64,000 bases of DNA from assembly GCA_964575605.1 (NCBI GenBank), contig CAZNRN010000007.1, forward strand, positions 85,581 to 149,580, given 5' to 3'. A model generated the notes under the pieces. It worked only from the letters and a program-made list of their open reading frames with translations. It was not told the origin of the DNA and ran no database searches. The stretch is from JAPWJZ01 sp964575605 (lineage in GTDB: Bacteria > Pseudomonadota > Alphaproteobacteria > Micavibrionales > UBA2020). The position numbers and the translations under genes were made by a program. Shown piece after piece: positions 16,594-24,067 of the stretch; the stretch's first letter is position 1, and each line of letters begins with the position of its first letter.

Positions 16594-17084
16594 AAGCTAA
16601 AAGAGTATATAAAAATGATCTAACTATTGAGCATTTAAAACTCGCTTGTAAGCAGTACAAGCAAATGCGTAAAGCTGGCGTCACCGAAAATTACGCGATC
16701 AGGCAATTAGAATTTTTTTCGGACGTATATTCAAAAATAGCCATCCAAAAATCCCGCGCTCCCCATCATTCCAAGAGAGTGAAACTATGGTCGTATAAAG
16801 CCTTGCGTTGGAGAAAACTTAATCCAGATGCAAAGGCGCGGGATTTCCTGAGAGTTGAGCATGGAACTCCTCGCAGGGCATTTGCGCGACTTGTATTAGA
16901 ACTAGAAGAGGCTGGGAAATTAAAGGTCAAAGAATTAGACAAGCTTGTAAAAAAATATTGGAAGCTCGCCGTAATTACGTTGGACGAAGACTTGCGACTA
17001 AATAAAATTGCAAGGTCTAGAAAATACAGTAGCCCTCGAAGACGTTGGCGTGCCGCTGGTATTCGTCTAAAAACGATCCGGTGA
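16590..17084 (+). CDS. Unknown basic protein in the SOS operon
   Basis: The 164-aa product is strongly basic (many Lys/Arg, ending RRRWRAAGIRLKTIR) and mostly helical. It has no cysteine pair, no signal peptide and no family I recognise. It begins in the umuC stop (ATGA) and ends 4 bases before the SRAP gene, so it is firmly part of the SOS operon. DNA binding at lesions or at single strands is a reasonable inference from charge and neighbours. It is more AT-rich than umuC, hinting at a separate origin. Confidence 0.7.
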   Translation: MKAKRVYKNDLTIEHLKLACKQYKQMRKAGVTENYAIRQLEFFSDVYSKIAIQKSRAPHHSKRVKLWSYKALRWRKLNPDAKARDFLRVEHGTPRRAFARLVLELEEAGKLKVKELDKLVKKYWKLAVITLDEDLRLNKIARSRKYSSPRRRWRAAGIRLKTIR

Positions 17085-17088
17085 CGCA

Positions 17089-17763
17089 ATGTGTGGTCGC
17101 TTCGCTGTCATTAAAAAGTTTGAAGAAATCGCAGCCTATTACGATGCCCGCTCCTTTGGCGGCGAGGAATGGCAGGGAAATTATAACGTATGCCCGACAC
17201 AGCTAGTTCCGGTTCTAGTTGAGGAGCCGGATGGACGGGAATTGCGCCTGATGAAATGGGGGCTTATCCCCTTTTGGGCTAAGGACAAGAAAATTGCCAG
17301 CAGCATGATTAATGCCCGTTCCGAAACTGTCAAAGAAAAGCCAGGATTTAGAGATTCATTCAAGAATAAGCGTTGCGTCATTCCCGCAAGCGGCTTTTAT
17401 GAATGGCAGAAATTAACATCAGTAAAAAAAGAGCCTTACTATTTCACTCCGAAGGAAGGGCTGTTCTCCTTCGCAGGACTTTGGAGCAGTTGGATTTCAC
17501 CGGTAAGTATCGAGGTCGAAACCTTCTCGATCATCACGACAGAGGCGAATGAATTGATTAAACCTATCCACGACCGTATGCCGGTAATGCTGGGGCATAA
17601 TAGCTGGTCTGCGTGGATGGCGAAGGAAACCAAGCCAAATGAACTACAAGAACTAATGACACCAGCTCCTGCCAACCAAATGAAGGTTGTTCAGGTTTCG
17701 CAATACGTCAATAAAGTGAAAAACGCTGGCGCACAGTGCATTGCGCCATTGAATAGTCTTTAA
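17089..17763 (+). CDS. yedK: SRAP family protein (YedK/HMCES-like) that shields abasic sites in ssDNA
   Basis: The 224-aa protein starts MCGRFAV, so after removal of Met the catalytic Cys2 is N-terminal, as needed for the thiazolidine crosslink to abasic sites. Other family residues are present: Asn and Arg in INARSETV, Glu in SGFYEW, and His in KPIHDRMPV. Length is normal for the family. It lies last in the LexA-controlled operon. SRAP genes are known to be SOS-associated; together with Pol V it would help a damaged or single-stranded DNA survive. Confidence 0.92.
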   Translation: MCGRFAVIKKFEEIAAYYDARSFGGEEWQGNYNVCPTQLVPVLVEEPDGRELRLMKWGLIPFWAKDKKIASSMINARSETVKEKPGFRDSFKNKRCVIPASGFYEWQKLTSVKKEPYYFTPKEGLFSFAGLWSSWISPVSIEVETFSIITTEANELIKPIHDRMPVMLGHNSWSAWMAKETKPNELQELMTPAPANQMKVVQVSQYVNKVKNAGAQCIAPLNSL

Positions 17764-17779
17764 AGGTTTGCGCTGGCTA

Positions 17780-17920
17780 CGTCCTGTTCAGGACGTTGAT
17801 CGCCACCATGACAATGTTCATCTGTCATTGCGCCCGTGAAACAGTCGGTCGTCCGACCTTTCCTGTCTCACGGTAGTAACATATCCCGCGCCGACGTTCA
17901 TCGGCTCATACGGAATATGT
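17780..17920. repeat. Cluster of four stem-loops after the SOS operon
   Basis: Four inverted repeats follow the SRAP stop within 160 bases. They are 17780-17795 (CGTCCT/AGGACG, loop GTTC), 17808-17828 (ATGACA/TGTCAT), 17835-17872 (CGTGA-ACAG-GGTCG paired with CGACC-CTGT-TCACG, a long hairpin) and 17879-17920 (ACATAT/ATATGT enclosing GCCGA/TCGGC). Three of the four loops contain GTTC. They may end transcription, but there is no clear U-tract, so a structured RNA or a recombination/transfer site is also possible. Confidence 0.6.
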
Positions 17921-17962
17921 TTTCAAGTTTTAGATTTGAAGTTTGCCGCTTAATCCAAAGCG

Positions 17963-18379
17963 TCAATCGCGCTTTGGTTTTCCGACATAAATGGCATACG
18001 CCTTTGCCTTAGACTGCATTTCACTAGCAAAGAATGAGCTAAAGGAGGTCGTGCCATTGGAATTGTAGCCAGTTCCAAAACCGCTCATGTTAGTGCCGCC
18101 AGCATCCGTATTGAGCAAGAGAATTCCATTTGCTCCTAAAGCGGCTGCCTTCTTCTTCATGTCGGCAATAATCATGTCCGTGTTGTGCTGTTGAGTCATG
18201 CCATCGCTTGCCCAAGAGTCGAGGATGGCGACCTTCTCGTAATGCTTGGGAGCGTCTACGTAAATCTTTACTTGTTCGGGTGCTATAGCGGCGCGTTGCT
18301 TACCAACTACAATTTGGGATGTATTAGCGCATCCAGTAAGAAGGAAGCAGCAGAGAATAAGCGAAACGAAAAGACGCAT
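17963..18379 (-). CDS. Small lipoprotein of unknown function
   Basis: The 138-aa product has a lipoprotein signal peptide with lipobox LTGC (Cys17). The mature domain, KVAILDSWASDGMTQQHN then MKKKAAALGANGILLL, has the look of the small RcsF/YbjQ-like alpha/beta domains found in many lipoproteins. A Gly/Ser/Asn-rich linker follows. It points toward the SOS operon and is separated from it by the stem-loop cluster. Function unknown. Confidence 0.7.
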   Translation of the reverse strand: MRLFVSLILCCFLLTGCANTSQIVVGKQRAAIAPEQVKIYVDAPKHYEKVAILDSWASDGMTQQHNTDMIIADMKKKAAALGANGILLLNTDAGGTNMSGFGTGYNSNGTTSFSSFFASEMQSKAKAYAIYVGKPKRD

Positions 18380-18437
18380 GATTTTTTTGCCCGTTTTAGA
18401 AAAGAACCGAAGGAAGACAATTCAATGAAATTAAAAG

Positions 18438-18524
18438 TGGTGCCTCTGGTCGGACTCGAACCAACACGCCCTTGCGGACTACGCATTTTGAGTGCGTCGC
18501 GTCTACCAATTTCGCCACAGAGGC
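18438..18524 (-). tRNA. tRNA-Leu (anticodon CAA), island-borne copy
   Basis: On the minus strand the 87-nt gene runs from GCCTCTG to CAGAGGC-A-CCA. The acceptor stem is 7 perfect pairs. Also present are the D-arm GCGAAATTGGTAGACGC, anticodon stem ACGCA/TGCGT around loop CTCAAAA (anticodon CAA), a long class-II variable arm and the T-arm GTTGG-TTCGAGT-CCGAC. CCA is encoded. It lies 62 bases beyond the integrase stop. It differs at many places from the broken tRNA half at 20013-20052, so the two are not a recent duplication. Confidence 0.95.
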
Positions 18525-18586
18525 ACGAGTGTATTTTTATATGATACTGTGACTTGAAGCAACTATAAAAAAGTCTTTTAAAATCG

Positions 18587-19903
18587 CTATTTAGAAGGCT
18601 TTTTTGTCTTGGCCTTGCTGTCCTTCTTAGATTTCTTCTTAGTTGTTTTCGTTTCTTTCTTCTTAGGCTTCATCACGTTTATGGCAGCGGTATCAATGGC
18701 ATTAGCCAGATGCCGTGCATAGTATTTCTCGATCATCTCGACACTAGTACGGCAGTTTTTAGCTACCTGATAAATGTCTGCCCCCTCCAGCAAGCGAAGG
18801 CAGATATAGGTGTGGCGCAAGCTGTAGCAAGTTCGCATGTGACCGTCGCGGTCAAACTTCATGTCTAATTCTTCCTTCCCGAGAACTTGGTTCATCATTT
18901 CACGGGGAGTCTTGCCAAATATTAACTGGTTAGGCTGTAGGTTTTTGCGGTCGCGTATCCGCTCAAAGGGGAACACAGCTCCTGGCATGGATTTGCAGTA
19001 GCCGACCCCACGCTTCCCGCGCACTTCGATTTCAAGGATGGTTTCTTTGGTATCGGCATCCTTGACGATTTTAACGTCGCGCAATTCAAGACGCGCAGAT
19101 TCATCAGGGCGCAAGCCCGTATTTCCCATGAACAGAACGTAGTCATGGAAATTCTCGCAAACGTCTTTCCAGCGAGGATTAGGGGGATTATCGGCGCGCT
19201 TCCGCGTATGCTCATATAACTTCTGATATTCTTCAGGGCTAAACCATGCCCTGTGTTCAATCTTGCCGGATTGCTTATAGGGAGCAGACATATCCGGCAC
19301 AGCGTCAATCCAGCCTTTGCGGTTGGCTAGTTTCAGGAGTTGACGCAAGGTTACTATCTCGCCATGCAGCGTAGCGCGGGCGGGTTTCTTCGGCTTCCCT
19401 TCCTTGTCTGTTCGTGAGGTCTGACGATGGGCGCGATACTCCTGCACCATTCCGGCGGTAACATCGGCAATGGGAGTATCCCCAAAGAACGGGAGAAGAT
19501 GGACTTTGATTTGGTCTTGCTTGGAGTCAACATAGGCTTCGCTGCGCTCCCCAAGGGTGATTGCTTCGTATTCTTTCTTGAATATCTCCGTCACATAACG
19601 GAAGGAAACCCCGTTTGAGGGGGTACGGCGGCGGCGATCTGTCGGGGCGGCATGGGGGGAAGCCACTTCCACAAGGCCATCCAGCAGGAGGGATGTTCCA
19701 CCACGACGCTTGCGGCGGGACTCTACATACAATTCCATATACCAATCCTTCGCAAAGGCTTTGGCATGTGAATAGCTTTCCTCTTTGGTGGTCTGCCTGT
19801 GATTACGTCCGTTGAAGAAGGCGGCACAGTGCCAATACTTAGAACCTTCACGTTTATATATGTGAAGTCGGCCATCCATCAATTTGTAGCTTTCGGCTTC
19901 CAT
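18587..19903 (-). CDS. int: Tyrosine recombinase (island integrase)
   Basis: The 438-aa protein would insert and excise the element. The N-terminal part is an arm-binding and SAM-like domain. The catalytic domain starts near residue 200 and shows Arg in GLRPDESARLELRDV, the second box YSLRHTYICLRL and the nucleophile Tyr region SVEMIEKYYARHL. A Lys-rich low-complexity tail (KPKKKETKTTKKKSKKDS...) ends the protein. The gene starts about 110 bases from the broken tRNA (attR) and reads away from it toward an intact tRNA-Leu, as expected for an element integrated in a tRNA gene. Confidence 0.92.
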   Translation of the reverse strand: MEAESYKLMDGRLHIYKREGSKYWHCAAFFNGRNHRQTTKEESYSHAKAFAKDWYMELYVESRRKRRGGTSLLLDGLVEVASPHAAPTDRRRRTPSNGVSFRYVTEIFKKEYEAITLGERSEAYVDSKQDQIKVHLLPFFGDTPIADVTAGMVQEYRAHRQTSRTDKEGKPKKPARATLHGEIVTLRQLLKLANRKGWIDAVPDMSAPYKQSGKIEHRAWFSPEEYQKLYEHTRKRADNPPNPRWKDVCENFHDYVLFMGNTGLRPDESARLELRDVKIVKDADTKETILEIEVRGKRGVGYCKSMPGAVFPFERIRDRKNLQPNQLIFGKTPREMMNQVLGKEELDMKFDRDGHMRTCYSLRHTYICLRLLEGADIYQVAKNCRTSVEMIEKYYARHLANAIDTAAINVMKPKKKETKTTKKKSKKDSKAKTKKPSK

Positions 19904-19919
19904 GTCTACCCCCTAAAAC

Positions 19920-19937
19920 TGTGTAAGACATGTGTAA
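19920..19937. repeat. Direct repeat TGTGTAA, possible integrase arm sites
   Basis: TGTGTAA occurs at 19920-19926 and 19931-19937, 11 bp apart (one helix turn), between the integrase start and the attachment site. Integrase arm-binding sites are typically short direct repeats in this location. Also a candidate site for control of the integrase promoter. Confidence 0.3.
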
Positions 19938-20012
19938 CTTTATCTGGTAATGGCTAGAAAGTCAACTATTTGTTTTTAAAGGTGTTTTTTCTAGTTTTGG
20001 TATATATCACTA

Positions 20013-20052
20013 GATTTTGAGTCAGGCGCGTCTACCATTTCACCACAGGGGC
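20013..20052 (-). pseudogene. 5' half of host tRNA-Leu(CAA), interrupted at the anticodon loop (attR)
   Basis: On the minus strand the sequence from 20052 reads GCCCCTG-TG-GTGAAATGGTAGACGC-G-CCTGA-CTCAAAA-TC: acceptor strand, D-arm, 5' anticodon strand and full anticodon loop of a tRNA-Leu with anticodon CAA. After two more bases the match stops; there is no 3' anticodon strand, variable arm, T-arm or acceptor partner before the integrase. The loop region ATTTTGAGT (plus strand) is identical in the intact island tRNA. This marks the right attachment site of the island. Confidence 0.82.
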
Positions 20053-20152
20053 ACGTGTGGAAATATGGACTTTGGCGTGCTCGGCGTCAATCAAAATCAT
20101 ATAGTTATGGTAATATTGTGGTCGCGGCCGCACCATGGTACATACAGCTATC

Positions 20153-20743
20153 ATGATGAAACTTATCCGAAAACTCTATGACTGGACCATCCGCCTCTCG
20201 GCGCACCGGCACGCCACATGGGCGCTGGCCGGGGTTTCTTTTGCCGAGAGCTCGATCTTCCCCATCCCGCCCGACGTGATGCTCATCCCCATGTGCCTCG
20301 CCGACCGCAAAAAGTCGCTCTATTACGCGACGGTCTGCACGGTGTCGTCGGTTATCGGCGGGCTTGCGGGCTATGCCATCGGTTACTTCGCTTACGAAAC
20401 AATCGGCAGCCATATCGTTGAAATATACGGGCTCGGCCACAAGTTCGACGAGATGAAAGGGACATTTGATCAGTACGGCGGCTGGATTATCCTTGCCAAG
20501 GGAATGACGCCCATCCCGTTCAAGATACTCACCATCCTTTCGGGTGTGCTGCACCTAAGCCTGCCTGTGTTCATTATTTCGTCGATCGGCGCGCGGGCGA
20601 TGCGGTTTTACCTCGTTGCGGCCCTGCTGTGGAAATTCGGGGAGCCGATACGGAGCTTTATCGAAAAGTATTTGGGCTGGCTGACGCTCGCCTTCCTGCT
20701 ACTCTTGATTGGTGGGTTTGTCGCGCTAAAATATTACCTATGA
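20153..20743 (+). CDS. DedA/VTT-domain inner-membrane protein (YqaA-like)
   Basis: The 196-aa membrane protein belongs to the VTT/SNARE-associated group thought to flip or organise lipids. The family hallmarks are visible: FAESSIFPIPPDVMLIPMC, with re-entrant Pro-rich loop, and KGMTPIPFKILTILSGVL. Several hydrophobic helices follow. The start is uncertain: ATGs occur at 20135, 20153 and 20156, none with a strong ribosome site; I take 20153. It is the first gene after the island. Its stop overlaps the dsbB-like start (ATGA). Confidence 0.85.
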   Translation: MMKLIRKLYDWTIRLSAHRHATWALAGVSFAESSIFPIPPDVMLIPMCLADRKKSLYYATVCTVSSVIGGLAGYAIGYFAYETIGSHIVEIYGLGHKFDEMKGTFDQYGGWIILAKGMTPIPFKILTILSGVLHLSLPVFIISSIGARAMRFYLVAALLWKFGEPIRSFIEKYLGWLTLAFLLLLIGGFVALKYYL

Positions 20744-21267
20744 ACATGAAAAAGCTTTGCGATTTCTTCTGCCAGCAAAAAAACCTCGCGCTGTTCGTAA
20801 CGGCAGCGAGCGCGGGCGCAATTGGTTTTGCCTGGACGCTGCAATACGGGTTCAACAAACTGCCCTGCCCGCTCTGCTATTACCAGCGCTATCCATACTT
20901 CGCCAATATAGCCATCGGTATTCTGGCCGTTGCACTGGCGAAAAAAGCGCCGAAGATTGCGCACTTCCTGCTGCTATTGGCCGCGCTGGTCTTTCTTGGC
21001 GGGGCGGGTATTGCGATGTTTCACATCGGCGTTGAACATGGCTGGTGGGAAGGCCTTTCCACCTGCGGCGCTGGCATTGGCCCGCCAGTCGGCGCGACAA
21101 TTGAAGAACTGAAGGAGTATTTCAGTAAAGCGCCAATTGTGGATTGCCGTGTGCCAGGTTGGAGCCTGTTCGGCGTGTCGATGACGGAGCAGAATTTAAT
21201 CTTTTCACTTTTTCTTTCCAGCTTCACGTTTTTCCACGCCATAAGGGGCGCAAGGGTAGCTAAATGA
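20740..21267 (+). CDS. DsbB-family disulfide oxidoreductase
   Basis: The 175-aa inner-membrane protein has four helices and would re-oxidise a DsbA-type thiol oxidase with quinone. The first redox pair is C43-P-L-C46 in LPCPLCYYQRYPY. The second pair is formed by Cys in LSTCGAG and VDCRVPG in the second periplasmic loop. Length is normal. It overlaps the DedA stop and the next gene (ATGA at both ends). Confidence 0.9.
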   Translation: MNMKKLCDFFCQQKNLALFVTAASAGAIGFAWTLQYGFNKLPCPLCYYQRYPYFANIAIGILAVALAKKAPKIAHFLLLLAALVFLGGAGIAMFHIGVEHGWWEGLSTCGAGIGPPVGATIEELKEYFSKAPIVDCRVPGWSLFGVSMTEQNLIFSLFLSSFTFFHAIRGARVAK

Positions 21268-21665
21268 CATTGCCGCATATCGTCCCCGTCTACGCCGGCC
21301 TACTGGGCCTGATGCTGGTCGCGCTGTCGTGGCGCATCATGCGCATGCGGGCACGGCTGGAAATCATGGTGGGCGACGGCGCCGACCGCGACCTGAACGT
21401 CGCAGTGCGTATGCAGGGCAACTTCATCGAATACGTGCCCATGGCGCTTATGCTACTCTATTTCAACGAGGCCGTCGGCTGGAGCCCATATATCATCCAC
21501 GGCCTTGCGCTGATCCTCCTTATCGCGCGCGTTGCGCATGTGCACGGTATGAGCCGCGAGAATGCGATGGGCAAGGGCCGCAGGCTTGGCGCGCGCATGA
21601 CCTTCGCCGTCATCATTGTTTCCTCGCTGATGTGCATGATCTCCAGCTTTATGGTGGTGCACTGA
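21264..21665 (+). CDS. MAPEG family membrane protein
   Basis: The 133-aa protein has four hydrophobic helices. The motif RMQGNFIEYVPMALMLL matches the MAPEG family (glutathione-dependent membrane enzymes and relatives), followed by ARVAHVHGMSREN and ARMTFAVIIVSSLMC. Bacterial members' substrates are mostly unknown. It overlaps both neighbours by a few bases (ATGA and TGATG), so it belongs to one operon with the DsbB and ankyrin genes. Confidence 0.87.
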   Translation: MTLPHIVPVYAGLLGLMLVALSWRIMRMRARLEIMVGDGADRDLNVAVRMQGNFIEYVPMALMLLYFNEAVGWSPYIIHGLALILLIARVAHVHGMSRENAMGKGRRLGARMTFAVIIVSSLMCMISSFMVVH

Positions 21666-22528
21666 TGGGCCTCTCGAAATTCGCGGGCGGCGGCAGCGGC
21701 CAGAACCTCTCCCCTGAAAAACTTACCGAGATGCTGGTGCAGGCGATTTTAAAAAACGACGCCCGCGCCATTGCCAGCGTCATCACGCAGGGCGCGAACC
21801 TGACGCTCAGTGATTCAAAGGGAAACACGCCACTCGTCATCGCCGCCACCGACCCGCGCGAGCATGGCGCGATGCAGGCGCTGCTGGCCGCGCAGGCAAA
21901 CCCTAACCTGCCCTCCGCCAATGGAAAGCTGCCACTGCATTCCGTACTGCGCATGAAGGAAGAAAAAATCATGCCCGCCGCGATCAAAATGCTGCTGGAT
22001 GCCAAGGCCGATGTGAACCTCGTCGAATACCGCCCCGAACAGCCCGGCATGACTCCGCTGCAGGTGGCCGGGGCGGCCGAGCGCAGCGACAAGATCATGG
22101 AAATACTTCTCAACGCCGGCGGCGACCCGCGCCTGGGCGAAGATGCGACGGCCGACCGCCTCTCCCCCCTCCATATCCTTGCACGGCAAGGACGCTATCC
22201 GCTGCTGGAACTGGCCTTCGCCAAGGGCGTACCTATCGACCATCCCGATTACGGCGGCCGCACCTGCCTGATGTGGGCCGCGCGATCGGGCGCTTCGCGC
22301 ACGATCGAGATGCTGCTCGAAAACGGCGCCGACCCGATGCTGAAGGACAAAGCCGGCCACGATGTCCTCGCCCATGCCAAAGGTGCGCCGCCCGATGTCG
22401 ACACCCGTCCTATTATAAAGGCCATCACCAAGGCGTCGAAGGACTACGGCCTGCGCAAGGAAGTAAAAGATCTTCGCGACGAGGTCGATGAATTAAAACA
22501 TACGGTTGAAGACGCCAAAAAGGCCTAA
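21665..22528 (+). CDS. Ankyrin-repeat protein
   Basis: The 287-aa cytoplasmic protein has about six ankyrin repeats (for example DSKGNTPLVIAATDPREHG, YGGRTCLMWAARSGASRTIE, MLLENGADPMLKDKAGHD). The C-terminal helix VKDLRDEVDELKHTVEDA may form a coiled coil. There is no signal peptide. The ATG overlaps the MAPEG stop. Ankyrin repeats mediate protein binding; the partner is unknown. Confidence 0.88.
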   Translation: MGLSKFAGGGSGQNLSPEKLTEMLVQAILKNDARAIASVITQGANLTLSDSKGNTPLVIAATDPREHGAMQALLAAQANPNLPSANGKLPLHSVLRMKEEKIMPAAIKMLLDAKADVNLVEYRPEQPGMTPLQVAGAAERSDKIMEILLNAGGDPRLGEDATADRLSPLHILARQGRYPLLELAFAKGVPIDHPDYGGRTCLMWAARSGASRTIEMLLENGADPMLKDKAGHDVLAHAKGAPPDVDTRPIIKAITKASKDYGLRKEVKDLRDEVDELKHTVEDAKKA

Positions 22529-22618
22529 AAACCCCCGTTTTGCTGCCCCGCTTCATTTTTCATTAACTTTTTTGCCATAAGATACAATTAGTATTTTAAG
22601 GTCTAAAAGGAGCTGTGC

Positions 22619-23071
22619 TTGGGCAAGACTTACGACGATGATCCTTATAACCGCGGCGCCAAGGCGCCTGCGATCGGGCCTACGGGGCCCAGCCACGCCG
22701 AAGGACGCCATATGGACAATATGTATGCGCACTTTGGCAACAATGAAGCGCCGCCTCCTGAAAGAAAGCCGACGATCCTGGAAAAAACCCTGATCGGCCT
22801 CACCAAGATGGATCCCGATATGGCCGCCGAAACGGCAAAGGCGATGACCGTCCTGATGGGCCGCGTGATGGACCAGCAGTATTCCAGTGGTGACGAGCTG
22901 GCACAGAAACAAAAAGGTGTCGTGCAGACCTTCCTCTTCGATAAGAAGGCAAGCCCAGCCACGCTCGACGTCATCATGCAGACTACCGTCGAGGCCGTCA
23001 CCGGAGAACCTTATAAAGCGCCGACGTCTTCGGCACCTACCGTCAACCCCAACGCGCCGAAGGTAAAATGA
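22619..23071 (+). CDS. Unknown 150-aa protein
   Basis: The product starts at TTG 22619, with AAAAGGAG about 7 bases before it. It has a Pro/Gly-rich, disordered N-terminus and tail around one helical domain (KPTILEKTLIGLTKMDPDMA ... VLMGRVMDQQY). No signal peptide or membrane segment. It overlaps a tiny membrane-protein gene at its end (ATGA). I do not recognise a family. Confidence 0.65.
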   Translation: MGKTYDDDPYNRGAKAPAIGPTGPSHAEGRHMDNMYAHFGNNEAPPPERKPTILEKTLIGLTKMDPDMAAETAKAMTVLMGRVMDQQYSSGDELAQKQKGVVQTFLFDKKASPATLDVIMQTTVEAVTGEPYKAPTSSAPTVNPNAPKVK

Positions 23072-23178
23072 CAGTTATCGCTGCTGCAACGCTTGCCGTT
23101 ATCACGCTGATCGCCGCCGCTAAAAACCGCCCGGAGCAGAAAAAAGTGACCGTGCGCGTCAAGAAGCAACGCCGCTGA
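23068..23178 (+). CDS. 36-aa single-span small protein
   Basis: MTVIAAATLAVITLIAAAKN followed by a basic tail (KKVTVRVKKQRR) gives one membrane helix with a positive inside end. The ATG overlaps the stop of the preceding gene and the TGA abuts the stop of the convergent TrpF-like gene. Coupling and clear composition support a real small protein. Confidence 0.5.
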   Translation: MTVIAAATLAVITLIAAAKNRPEQKKVTVRVKKQRR

Positions 23179-23877
23179 TCAGGCCGCCGCTTTCCTTACA
23201 TAGGGCTTGCTGAGTTCCAGCACCTTGCGCACCTTGGCGAGGTCGAATTTATCGTCCGTGCGTACGCCCGTTTCCATGTCTATCCATGTTTCGTAGTTGG
23301 GCGCGACCTTGGCGATCGTCTCAAGGTTGGCAACGACGTTGTCGGGGCGCAGGCCGCCGGCATAGCCGCAGAAATGCCCGGGCAGCGGTGCGTCCCAGCT
23401 GTCGGGGCTGATGCCCCTGCCTGCCGATTCATCGAACAGCACGGCATGGTTCTGTATGCCCCGGAACAGCGGCAGCAGGCCTTTTTTCTCTTTCCCGTAC
23501 TGGACGATGAATTGCCACTGCGGATTGTCGCGCACGCGTTTCACCAACTCGTCGGGGTCGTACTTGCCCTCGACCTCGCCGAATTTCAGGTTCAGCTGGA
23601 TGCGCTTAAATCCTGCCATGGCAGCGAAGATACCCGCATCGCCGTTGATAAACCCCAGCAGCGCAGCATCGCAAAGGTGCATGGCGGTGTTGAGATTGCC
23701 AGCAAGGCCGGAGAATTTCTTGATCCAGGCCAGAGTCGGGAAACGAGGCGTGCCCGCACGCGCTGGCAGCAGCAGAATAGCCCATTCGGCAAAGGGAAAT
23801 TCTTTCGACAGGTCGACAAGATTCTGGGGGTCGACGGCATCGTCTGCGCCTGTAATCGAACAATATTTTATATGCAT
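23179..23877 (-). CDS. TIM-barrel protein resembling phosphoribosylanthranilate isomerase (TrpF)
   Basis: The 232-aa protein looks like a beta/alpha barrel of the TrpF type. HIKYCSITGADDAVD opens it, and GYAGGLRPDNVVANLETI near the C-terminus matches the phosphate-binding loop region, followed by WIDMETGVRTDD. No other trp genes are near, and the usual TrpF start (K-I-C-G) is changed to KYCSITG, so another isomerase-like function is possible. Confidence 0.55.
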   Translation of the reverse strand: MHIKYCSITGADDAVDPQNLVDLSKEFPFAEWAILLLPARAGTPRFPTLAWIKKFSGLAGNLNTAMHLCDAALLGFINGDAGIFAAMAGFKRIQLNLKFGEVEGKYDPDELVKRVRDNPQWQFIVQYGKEKKGLLPLFRGIQNHAVLFDESAGRGISPDSWDAPLPGHFCGYAGGLRPDNVVANLETIAKVAPNYETWIDMETGVRTDDKFDLAKVRKVLELSKPYVRKAAA

Positions 23878-24067
23878 GTCCCCTCCTATCCGGCTGATGG
23901 ACCAAGATTAAACAATATAACGCCAAGGGGTTAATCAATTTTTAACATACTTTTAATATATTATGGGATATAATTAATAATCAGTTACGCATGGGGTACT
24001 ATGTGGATTTGGTGCCCGGGCCTAGCTGATTGTGGTGTGTCATTAGATATTATTAGGGTGTGTGCAA

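Larger units (their letters stand above)
1..20021. mobile_element. Integrative mobilizable element / genomic island (left end outside window)
   Basis: Mobile functions are an integrase next to a tRNA gene, MobC and a relaxase, and an ArdC anti-restriction protein. Cargo covers metal efflux, a putative RloC/PrrC-like ATPase and a mobile umuDC operon. The right boundary is placed in the anticodon-loop sequence of a broken host tRNA-Leu at 20013-20021, after which gene style changes to dense housekeeping operons. The ATPase gene at 4304-6943 is visibly AT-rich compared with its neighbours, so the element is probably itself a mosaic. No conjugative pilus, coupling protein or replication initiator is seen, so it would depend on a helper for transfer. 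The left end and the 3' half of the host tRNA were not found and should lie left of position 1. Confidence 0.75.

Noticed and set aside
1..20021. Left part as an integrated plasmid or prophage
   Set aside because: No replication initiator, partition genes or phage structural genes are visible; integrase, relaxase and tRNA site fit a mobilizable island better.
20013..20052. tRNA half explained as a tRNA split by an intron
   Set aside because: The bases to the left are the integrase gene and no matching 3' half occurs before the intact, different tRNA-Leu.
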